Shown one piece after another: positions 1 through 5,572 of a stretch of 6,166 bases of DNA. Source of the DNA: Aquificaceae bacterium (GTDB lineage: Bacteria > Aquificota > Aquificia > Aquificales > Aquificaceae); assembly GCA_015487535.1 (NCBI GenBank), contig WFPN01000133.1:1-6166 (forward strand). The letters run 5' to 3'. The position numbers were made by a program, and so were the translations under genes. Position 1 is the stretch's first letter, and every line of letters starts with the position of its first letter. The notes under the pieces are model-generated. The model saw nothing but the letters and a program-made list of their open reading frames with translations. It did no database searches and was not told where the DNA came from.

Positions 1-572
1 AGATCTACCTGTCCCCTCTGGGCCTTGGCTATCATGCCGGATAACCTGTCCGGATCGTAGTTCACCCCGAGCATGTAGCCCGAAACTTTCAGATCTGGGG
101 AAATGACCACCAGAACGTTGGGATGGGCGAACATGTCCGTCTTCTCGTCGTAGTAGAACTTAAAATCCAGGGCCGTTGTAAGCTTTCTGAGGTTCTCTCC
201 CTTAGCGAGTGTCACCTTCCAGCTTCTATCTATTCTTCTCCTCTCCCTGAACTTGGAAAGATCCGCGGGCGTATCCCTCTCGTCGAAATCTATGAGCAAT
301 AGGATGAAGTCTTTACCACCGAGCTCCTTGAAGGCCTTCTTTATGCCTTCAACTATCATTGGACAGGCCGAGGTACATCTCGTGTATATGAGCGACAGGA
401 CTATAGGCTTACCTCCCGATACTTCCTTCAGGGTTATCTCCTTGCCCTCCTCGTCCGTTAGTACCACGTTAGGAACAGCCTTTCCGAGGACCAGATCTGG
501 ATTCGGGGTTATATCCTGGGCGTAGGAGCTTAAAAAGAAGAGAAGGAGAAGGGAGGCAAGGAGGGGAGCCAT
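1..572 (-). CDS. SCO1/SenC-family copper chaperone / thiol-disulfide protein, 3' part missing
   Basis: About 190 codons are visible and the frame is open to the left edge, so the C-terminus lies outside the window. The protein begins with a short hydrophobic leader (residues 2-18, ending SSYA) consistent with a Sec signal or membrane anchor, so it should act outside the cytoplasmic membrane. The thioredoxin-like core has the SCO copper motif CxxxC (C66 and C70, in TRCTSACP). A conserved His follows at 150 in FAHPNV, which supplies the third copper ligand in SCO proteins. SCO proteins deliver copper to, or reduce the thiols of, the CuA site of subunit II. The gene starts 3 bases after the subunit I stop, with GGGAGGTG 9 bases before the ATG, so it is translated in the same operon. 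Its position fits maturation of the CuA subunit encoded two genes upstream. SenC genes also accompany some CuA-type NO reductases. The family call is firm; the exact role is inferred. Confidence 0.93.
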   Translation of the reverse strand, partial: MAPLLASLLLLFFLSSYAQDITPNPDLVLGKAVPNVVLTDEEGKEITLKEVSGGKPIVLSLIYTRCTSACPMIVEGIKKAFKELGGKDFILLLIDFDERDTPADLSKFRERRRIDRSWKVTLAKGENLRKLTTALDFKFYYDEKTDMFAHPNVLVVISPDLKVSGYMLGVNYDPDRLSGMIAKAQRGQVD

Positions 573-575
573 GGA

Positions 576-2273
576 TCACTTCACCTCCCACATCGCAGAG
601 AGCCAACCGTAGTTAAGGGCGACGAATATTACGAAGGCTGTGATGAAGAGGAGAACCAGTGCAAAGGTTCCCGGGGCGGCGAAACCTTCGTGCTCTTTAT
701 CGGGAGCGGGAGGGGGCTCGGCTATCGGTATCTGTAGGTCCTGAGGGCCTCTGAAGGGCTGGCCGAAGAAGACCGAGACCACGACCTGGATTATCCAGAT
801 GAGCGCTCCCAGGACTGCCAGGAGTCCGCCTATCCCGAACAGGGCCCAGAAGAAGTCGGTAACAGGGTTGAAGGTGTAGGTGAAGGGCCCTCCGGAGAAA
901 GTTATGTCCCAGTGCCTCCTCGGAATACCGAAGGCCCCGAGGATGTACATGGAGACCGCCAATATAGCTATGCCTATCCCGAAGAGCCAGGGGACGAACT
1001 TGGAAACGCCGTAGAAGGCTATCTTCTTCCTGAAGAGAAGGGGTATGAGGTAGTAAGTCACCGACATGAAGGCGAGGGCCGTTCCACCAACAACAGCTCC
1101 CTTAAAGTGTCCGGGTATGGAGAGAGTGTTGTGAACTATTATGTTGGTCTGCTCCATACCGTTTACCACACCCGTTATACCGCCTATGAAACCGAAGATT
1201 ATCATCGAGAGCATGAGTCCGGAGAAGGCGGGGTTGCCCCAGGGTGCGGCCTTGAGCCACTCGAAGAGTCCCTTGGTGAAGCCCCTCCTCCTCTGAGCGA
1301 CCTCTATAGCCGAAGGGACTGCAAAGGCGTGGATCATGGAGGCGAAAACGGCAAGGTACATAACGTAGCTCGTGTTCCACACCTTCCATACTGGGCTTAC
1401 AGCCGGGTCCACCAGGAGGTGGTGCGCCGAGGCAACGTTTATGGCGATTATGTAGAGGATGAAGGCGAACCTGCTCACCTTCTCGTTTATCGAGGTTCCT
1501 CCAACGGTGAGGAAGGCCAGAAGGTACCACACCGAAACGTGGGCCGCGACGTTTATCTGCTGGGACGGGTGCCCGAGCCCCCACCATACCAGCTTATAGA
1601 CGGCAGGGTCTATGTCGCTTATTATCCCCAGAGACCAAAGGAATGTGGGAATGTAGATTATGGCCCCCGAGGCTATGGTTATAACCGCTATTATCGCCGC
1701 CGCCATCAGACCGTAAACGAACAGTGGAAGGGACTGGCCTGGATTCTCCCTCCTCCATATCATCAGGTTTGCGAAGAAGACCATCACTATCAGGAGTGCT
1801 CCAACGGCGAAGAGGATCATCCCGAGGTAGAAGAGTGGATGTGCCTTTAGAGGTGCGTAGGATGTCATCAGGACGTCTGCGTTACCCGTCAGGATGGTGT
1901 AGTTCACGAGCAGCCATCCTACTATCGCCAGTATCGTTCCGAGCCATCCGACCGCTGGTGAGGACATCCTCGTGTTGAGGAACGCGGTCGATCCGAAAAC
2001 AAGGGCCGCTAGCTCGAAGAAGATTATCCAGAAGACGAGCGCGTCGAGTCCGTGGAGGGTGAGGACCCTGTAGTACCAGTCCACGGGCAGGACGTGGAAG
2101 AGTTGCCAGCGCGTCAGAACCAGGAGGAGGGCCGCTATAACGGCTATCAGAAAGGATACGACCGCCATTACGGCGTTGAGCTTTGCTATCTTCTCGGCCC
2201 TCACATCGACTCTGAAACCTGTAACATCACAGGTCCTGAACCACTTCTCACCACCTTCGATAGCTACAGCCAT
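576..2273 (-). CDS. B-family (ba3-like) heme-copper oxidoreductase subunit I with atypical active site; oxidase or NO reductase
   Basis: This 565-residue polytopic membrane protein is close in length and layout to Thermus ba3 oxidase subunit I (compared from memory). Conserved sites are the low-spin heme ligand H74 (LTLHGLDALVF), CuB ligands H235 (GLGHPSQQ) and H284/H285 (ASAHHLLVDP), H381, and high-spin heme ligand H389 (IPGHF). The VSPVWK segment and the region after it also follow the ba3 pattern. Two key residues differ. Position H+4, normally the Tyr cross-linked to a CuB His, is Q239. The HFH motif reads HFK, so K391 replaces the other low-spin heme ligand. ATG at 2273 was chosen because GGGAGGT sits 7 bases upstream. 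An in-frame TTG at 2297 would add eight residues, overlap subunit II and lacks a ribosome binding site. The gene lies between the CuA subunit and SCO. The HCO family is certain. Substrate is open: missing Tyr favours NO reduction (as in CuA-type sNOR/NorY), but a divergent O2 reductase is possible. Confidence 0.93.
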   Translation of the reverse strand: MAVAIEGGEKWFRTCDVTGFRVDVRAEKIAKLNAVMAVVSFLIAVIAALLLVLTRWQLFHVLPVDWYYRVLTLHGLDALVFWIIFFELAALVFGSTAFLNTRMSSPAVGWLGTILAIVGWLLVNYTILTGNADVLMTSYAPLKAHPLFYLGMILFAVGALLIVMVFFANLMIWRRENPGQSLPLFVYGLMAAAIIAVITIASGAIIYIPTFLWSLGIISDIDPAVYKLVWWGLGHPSQQINVAAHVSVWYLLAFLTVGGTSINEKVSRFAFILYIIAINVASAHHLLVDPAVSPVWKVWNTSYVMYLAVFASMIHAFAVPSAIEVAQRRRGFTKGLFEWLKAAPWGNPAFSGLMLSMIIFGFIGGITGVVNGMEQTNIIVHNTLSIPGHFKGAVVGGTALAFMSVTYYLIPLLFRKKIAFYGVSKFVPWLFGIGIAILAVSMYILGAFGIPRRHWDITFSGGPFTYTFNPVTDFFWALFGIGGLLAVLGALIWIIQVVVSVFFGQPFRGPQDLQIPIAEPPPAPDKEHEGFAAPGTFALVLLFITAFVIFVALNYGWLSAMWEVK

Positions 2274-2280
2274 AGCTTTT

Positions 2281-2287
2281 ACCTCCC
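2281..2287 (-). promoter_or_regulatory. Ribosome binding site that fixes the subunit I start
   Basis: On the minus strand GGGAGGT lies 7 bases before the ATG at 2273. Its first G is the last base of the TAG stop of the subunit II gene, so termination and reinitiation are tightly coupled. This supports the ATG at 2273 over the in-frame TTG at 2297. Confidence 0.8.
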
Positions 2288-2817
2288 TACTCTTCAACGA
2301 TTATCTTGCCTATCATCATGTGGTGCCCGATACCGCAGAACTCGTTGCAGACTATCGCGTACTCGCCGGCGGAGGTGGGTCTGAAGGTAAGAACGTAATC
2401 GTACTTGGGATACACCATGAAGTTCATGTTCACCGGCTGGAGCGAGAAGCCGTGCAGTACGTCGAGGGAAGATATGTGGAACCTGTACTCTTCACCCTTC
2501 TTCAGGATCACGACAGGTTCCCATCTAAACTGGCGGGCCAGCAGGAAGACGTCGCTTCCCGGAGGCGGTTTTACAACGGGTACCCCGTTCTCCTCTCCTA
2601 CCTTGTACTTGTTTATGAAGGCCTCTGTCAGAGCGTAGAACTCTTCGGGCGTCGTCCTGTAGGTGGTGAAGGAGGGGTTTTGCTTAGCGTAAACGTGCCA
2701 TATGATCATCCAGAAGAAGAGGAACACGGACACCACGAAGGCTAGACCCATCCATATCTTCTCGTCCTTCGCAACCTTCTGCTGAAACCAACCTTCCGAT
2801 GGAGGAAGAATAGCCAT
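2287..2817 (-). CDS. CuA-containing subunit II of ba3-type heme-copper oxidoreductase
   Basis: This 176-residue protein has one N-terminal membrane span (about residues 20-44) and an extracytoplasmic cupredoxin domain, as in Thermus ba3 subunit II. The binuclear CuA ligand set is complete: H122 (DVLHGF), then C157, E159 (backbone carbonyl), C161, H165 and M168 in CNEFCGIGHHMM. The 35-residue spacing from H122 to C157 matches the ba3 protein. CuA accepts electrons from cytochrome c, or a similar carrier, and passes them to subunit I. ATG at 2817 is supported by GGGAGGT 6 bases upstream, which overlaps the stop of the small upstream gene. The gene sits 13 bases before subunit I in the same operon. 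An intact CuA site means the complex takes electrons from a soluble or tethered carrier, not directly from quinol. No cytochrome c gene is visible in the window. NorS of CuA-type NO reductases has the same architecture, so this gene alone does not settle the substrate. Confidence 0.95.
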   Translation of the reverse strand: MAILPPSEGWFQQKVAKDEKIWMGLAFVVSVFLFFWMIIWHVYAKQNPSFTTYRTTPEEFYALTEAFINKYKVGEENGVPVVKPPPGSDVFLLARQFRWEPVVILKKGEEYRFHISSLDVLHGFSLQPVNMNFMVYPKYDYVLTFRPTSAGEYAIVCNEFCGIGHHMMIGKIIVEE

Positions 2818-2821
2818 GACA

Positions 2822-2995
2822 CTACCTCCCTAAGAGGGCCTGCTTGATCTCATCAGGTATCGGCGGGAGCCACGCTATCTCTATCAGCCCCCAGATAAGG
2901 TAAGAGACCGCGTACACCGCCACTCCCAAGAACAGGAGCAGCATAAAATCATCGAAGAAAAGCTGGAGCCCCGGGGTTTTCCTCTCCTCACTCAT
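2822..2995 (-). CDS. Small single-span membrane protein, candidate subunit IIa of the heme-copper complex
   Basis: This 57-residue ORF begins with MSEERKTPGL. It has a charged N-terminus, one hydrophobic span (about residues 17-42) and a short tail rich in Pro and Lys that ends LLGR. GGAGGTG stands 5 bases before the ATG. The stop codon lies only 4 bases before the subunit II start, and the ribosome binding site of subunit II overlaps this stop, so the gene is almost certainly translated. In Thermus, ba3 oxidase has a single-helix subunit IIa (34 residues) that occupies the place of the missing first helix of subunit II. Subunit II here likewise has only one span, so a IIa-like role fits by position, size and topology. 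The tail is longer than in the Thermus protein, and I see no diagnostic motif, so the homology is inferred. It is the first gene of the minus-strand operon. Confidence 0.8.
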   Translation of the reverse strand: MSEERKTPGLQLFFDDFMLLLFLGVAVYAVSYLIWGLIEIAWLPPIPDEIKQALLGR

Positions 2996-3029
2996 CCCAG
3001 CACCTCCGTAAATGTTTATTCACTTACGC

Positions 3030-3058
3030 TATAAATTAGTTTACGACCTCTTACTCAA
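3030..3058 (-). promoter_or_regulatory. Candidate promoter of the minus-strand operon
   Basis: On the minus strand TTGAGT (3058-3053) is followed after 17 bases by TTTATA (3035-3030). This resembles a sigma-70 promoter about 35 bases upstream of the first gene. The match at -10 is weak and the region is AT-rich, so chance is possible. Confidence 0.35.
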
Positions 3059-3069
3059 TTTTCTATAAT
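3041..3069 (+). promoter_or_regulatory. Candidate promoter of the plus-strand operon
   Basis: A perfect TATAAT (3064-3069) lies 17 bases after a weak TTACGA (3041-3046). It would give a leader of roughly 100 bases that includes both palindromes at 3086-3116. An alternative -10 element is TATTAT at 3115-3120, which would place the palindromes upstream of the start as activator or repressor sites. The sequence alone does not decide between them. Confidence 0.35.
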
Positions 3070-3085
3070 TTCTGCTTATGTCTCC

Positions 3086-3116
3086 CATAAAACATTTTTA
3101 TGATTAGAAAATCATA
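3086..3116. promoter_or_regulatory. Two overlapping palindromes in the divergent promoter region, possible operator
   Basis: CATAAAA-cat-TTTTATG (3086-3102) is a 7-base inverted repeat. It overlaps TATGATT-agaa-AATCATA (3099-3116), a second perfect 7-base inverted repeat. A shorter TTATG-tctcc-CATAA pair lies at 3076-3090. The repeated TTATG/CATAA half-sites between two divergent operons suggest binding of a dimeric regulator. TGA and TCA in the second palindrome are 8 bases apart rather than the 6 typical of CRP/FNR-type sites, so a standard FNR or DNR box is not supported. AT-rich DNA makes chance palindromes more likely. Confidence 0.4.
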
Positions 3117-3163
3117 TTATCCTAATATTAAAGGAGAGGGCCTATGTAAGTGTGTAATTACTC

Positions 3164-3170
3164 AGGAGGG
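3164..3170 (+). promoter_or_regulatory. Ribosome binding site that fixes the cytochrome b fusion start
   Basis: AGGAGGG lies 5 bases before the ATG at 3176. The in-frame GTG at 3170 is partly inside this motif, so it is not a plausible start. Confidence 0.8.
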
Positions 3171-3175
3171 TGAAG

Positions 3176-5125
3176 ATGGAACTCGTGAGCGTTAGCCCCA
3201 CTTACAGGTTCATGCAGAGGATTTCGTACGCCCTGAGCGGCATATACTCCTCCAGGCTGAACCCGATCTACTATCTGGGAGCCATAACCGTATTCCTGCT
3301 CGTTATAGATGTTATCTCTGGTATATACCTCTTCTTCTTTTACGATGTGGATCCGAAGGGTGCTTACCAGTCCGTTGAGGCGATCTCCTCGTCGTTTCTC
3401 GGGAGCCTGATGAGGGGCGTACACAGGTACTCCTCGGACGGGCTCATACTCTTTGCGGTCCTGCACATGCTCCACATGATCCTCACAGACAGGTTCAGGA
3501 TGTTCAGATGGGTCGCCTGGGTCTCTGGTGTTGGAACCCTGCTGATATTCATAGTCATCGGTCTCTCGGGCTACCTTCTGGTGTGGGACGAGAGGGCCCA
3601 ACTCACGGGCCTGCTGACCGCCAAGTTCTTCAGCGTTGTCCCCATATTCGGCCACGCACTCATGAGCGCCTTCCTCGGAACGGATGTGAAAAACCTGGGC
3701 GGTCTCTTCAGGATCCTCCTTTTCGGGCACATAGCCGTAACGATACTGCTCGTCTTTACCCTGTGGGTTCACGTGATGAGGATATCGAGGCCCCGTCTCT
3801 TCCCTCCCAAGTATCTGATGATCCTTCTGACTATCTACACCGTCGCGGTGGCTCTCATCTTTCCCGCAAAGAGCGATCCACCCGCAGATCTGGGAAAGAT
3901 ACCCTTCGGCATGAGCCTCGACTGGTTCTACCTCACGGGCTTTCCCCTATTCAAGGTCCTTCCGCTTTCCCTGAACTGGGCCGCCTTCTTGGGCTTCTTT
4001 GGGCTCCTCACCCTGTTTCCCTGGCTGATAAAGGGAAGGAGGAACCCACCTGCGAGAGTTATAGAGGAGAAGTGCGAGGGATGCAAGCAGTGCTTCGAGG
4101 ACTGTCCGTACGAGGCCATCTACATGAGGAGGGTGTCTCCCAAAGAGGAGAAGGCTTTCGTTATAGAGGATAAGTGTGCAGGATGCGGCATATGTATAGC
4201 CTCGTGTAACTACAACGCCAACGTTATAGACACGGTCCCCTACACCTCCATGATCGGGGAGATAGCCAGCGAGAGCCCCGAGCTCGTCGTGTTCAGATGT
4301 CCCTTCAGCTCTGAGGTTGAAGAGGGTCCAGGGATAAAGGTATATACGCTCCCGTGCGTTGGAGCTGTGAATACGGTGTGGATGAAGGAGATGCTGAAAC
4401 ACACCAGGGGAGTCATGCTCGTTTCCTGCGACGGGCCGGACTGCTACTTCAGGGAAGGTGTGGAGTGGACGGAGGAGAGGTTCCTGAGAAAGAGGAGGCC
4501 CAAGCTCCTGAGGAGTCTCGAAGGGGGAAGGATACGGATCGTCGAAGCACCCTCGGTGGTGAGCGTGGATAGAGAGGTAGAGAAGTTTCTTTCATACCTT
4601 AGGAGTGCCGAAGAATTCCCCAAGGACGTTGGCATAGTCTCGAAGGGGAAGCTGAACCCGATCCTGGCCCCGATCGTGCTGTTTGTACCGTTCCTGACCT
4701 TCTATCCTCTCACCACCCACAGGATAGATTTCTATCCCACCGACAAGTCCATAGCCGTTATAACCTTCAAGTACAGATCCTCCCCGGTCAGAAAGGCTAA
4801 GAGTTCTTACAGCAAGCTCAAGCATATGCAGGCCATGCAGAACGTGGCTATCGAGAGATCACCTGTAGAGCTCAGCTTCTACGTGGACGGGAAGAAGGTC
4901 CTTAAGAAGGTCTATAACCCGAGGGGGCTGAGGAAGGACTCCTCCATATACGTTTACGAAGAGTTCCTGCTCACGCCGGGGGAACACACCTTCAAGCTGA
5001 CCCTCAGGGAGACGGCACATCCGGAAAAGGTGAGATCTATAGAGCTCAGGAGGAAGCTCGAACCCACAACGAGCCTCGCCCTCAGCTATCAGGAGGAAAG
5101 GGGCTTTTTTGTAATAGGAGAGTAA
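3176..5125 (+). CDS. Cytochrome b / 2[4Fe-4S] ferredoxin / MvhD-like domain fusion with C-terminal periplasmic domain
   Basis: This 649-residue membrane protein is a multidomain fusion. Residues 1-205 form a cytochrome b6-like four-helix core with two His pairs, H83/H97 (helix 2) and H185/H199 (helix 4). Each pair is 14 apart, as for two b hemes. Residues 213-286 add two spans like the start of subunit IV, but the quinol-site PEWY motif reads LDWF (248-251). Residues 300-344 hold two CxxCxxCxxxC clusters (C300, C303, C306, C310; C334, C337, C340, C344). Residues 370-440 resemble MvhD/FrhD hydrogenase iron-sulfur subunits, with C375, C394, C418 and C423 (SCDGPDC). A further span at about 493-512 precedes a beta-rich domain to residue 649. 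Helix counting and the positive KGRR after helix 6 put the iron-sulfur domains in the cytoplasm and the last domain in the periplasm. It probably shuttles electrons between quinone and a cytoplasmic carrier. No Rieske or cytochrome c1 gene is nearby. Domain calls are firm except the last; direction and partners are unknown. Confidence 0.9.
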   Translation: MELVSVSPTYRFMQRISYALSGIYSSRLNPIYYLGAITVFLLVIDVISGIYLFFFYDVDPKGAYQSVEAISSSFLGSLMRGVHRYSSDGLILFAVLHMLHMILTDRFRMFRWVAWVSGVGTLLIFIVIGLSGYLLVWDERAQLTGLLTAKFFSVVPIFGHALMSAFLGTDVKNLGGLFRILLFGHIAVTILLVFTLWVHVMRISRPRLFPPKYLMILLTIYTVAVALIFPAKSDPPADLGKIPFGMSLDWFYLTGFPLFKVLPLSLNWAAFLGFFGLLTLFPWLIKGRRNPPARVIEEKCEGCKQCFEDCPYEAIYMRRVSPKEEKAFVIEDKCAGCGICIASCNYNANVIDTVPYTSMIGEIASESPELVVFRCPFSSEVEEGPGIKVYTLPCVGAVNTVWMKEMLKHTRGVMLVSCDGPDCYFREGVEWTEERFLRKRRPKLLRSLEGGRIRIVEAPSVVSVDREVEKFLSYLRSAEEFPKDVGIVSKGKLNPILAPIVLFVPFLTFYPLTTHRIDFYPTDKSIAVITFKYRSSPVRKAKSSYSKLKHMQAMQNVAIERSPVELSFYVDGKKVLKKVYNPRGLRKDSSIYVYEEFLLTPGEHTFKLTLRETAHPEKVRSIELRRKLEPTTSLALSYQEERGFFVIGE

Positions 5126-5137
5126 AGGAGGTTTAGC

Positions 5138-5572
5138 ATGGGTATAGCTCAGTACCTAACTGAGGAACACAGGAAGTGCGATCAGCTTTACGCAGAGGCC
5201 GAGCAGGCCGTGGCGGGGGAAAACTGGGATAGGGCAAAGGAGCTGTTCAAGGAATTCAAGGACAAAACCCTCCTGCACTTCCAGAAGGAGGAGGAGGTCC
5301 TCTTCCCCGAGTTCGAGGAGAGAACGGGCATGGTGATGGGACCGACGCAGGTGATGAGGCACGAGCACGCCCAGGCGAGGGAGCTCCTGGACAGGCTGGA
5401 GAAGGCGCTCGAGAACAAGAACAAGGAGGAGTTCCTCTCTGTCGGTGAGTCTCTGATGATCCTTATCCAGCAGCACAACATGAAGGAGGAGCAGATCCTC
5501 TACCCGATGTCCGACCAGAACCTTCCCTCTGAAGAGGTGGTCGAGAGGATGTCCCAGTTGGGAGAGGTATGA
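5138..5572 (+). CDS. Hemerythrin-like HHE-domain protein
   Basis: This 144-residue soluble protein is predicted to be a four-helix bundle with a non-heme diiron site. The expected ligands are visible: H11 (EEHRKCD), H47 and E51 (HFQKEEEVLFP), H75 and/or H77 (MRHEHAQ), H113 and E117 (HNMKEEQILYP). It is a complete single domain with no signal peptide and no fused regulator, so it should be cytoplasmic. AAGGAGG 6 bases before the ATG supports the start, 12 bases after the stop of the cytochrome b fusion. The stop overlaps the next start by four bases. Bacterial proteins of this family bind or sense O2, bind NO, or repair iron-sulfur clusters after nitrosative damage (the YtfE/DnrN type). Next to an iron-sulfur-rich fusion and a possible NO reductase, an O2- or NO-related role is reasonable. 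The ligands alone do not choose between these roles. Confidence 0.92.
   Translation: MGIAQYLTEEHRKCDQLYAEAEQAVAGENWDRAKELFKEFKDKTLLHFQKEEEVLFPEFEERTGMVMGPTQVMRHEHAQARELLDRLEKALENKNKEEFLSVGESLMILIQQHNMKEEQILYPMSDQNLPSEEVVERMSQLGEV

Noticed and set aside
253..525. 90-codon plus-strand frame opposite the SCO gene
   Set aside because: The minus strand encodes the CxxxC copper motif and conserved His. No ribosome binding site or domain supports the plus-strand frame.
912..1850. 312-codon open frame on the plus strand, antisense to subunit I
   Set aside because: Its product is polar, low in hydrophobic structure and has no recognisable domain. It mirrors the codon bias of the clearly real heme-copper gene on the other strand.
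576..2273. Classic quinol-type (qNOR) or cytochrome c-type (cNOR) NO reductase
   Set aside because: The protein follows ba3 subunit I in helix 7-10 motifs and is paired with a CuA subunit. The HLWVEG-like motif of cNOR/qNOR is absent.
2274..2297. TTG start that would add eight residues to subunit I
   Set aside because: It lies inside the subunit II coding end and lacks a ribosome binding site, while ATG at 2273 has GGGAGGT at ideal spacing.
2176..2745. 189-codon plus-strand frame antisense to subunits I and II
   Set aside because: The minus strand here encodes intact CuA ligands and a strong ribosome binding site. The antisense product shows no family features.
3099..3116. FNR/DNR/CRP-type box reading of the TGATT-N4-AATCA palindrome
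   Set aside because: TGA and TCA are 8 bases apart, whereas CRP/FNR-family sites have 6. It is kept only as an unassigned palindrome.
3158..3772. 204-codon minus-strand frame opposite the cytochrome b N-terminus
   Set aside because: It overlaps the well-supported cytochrome b helices with both heme His pairs. The antisense product is charged, without motifs, and is best explained as a shadow.
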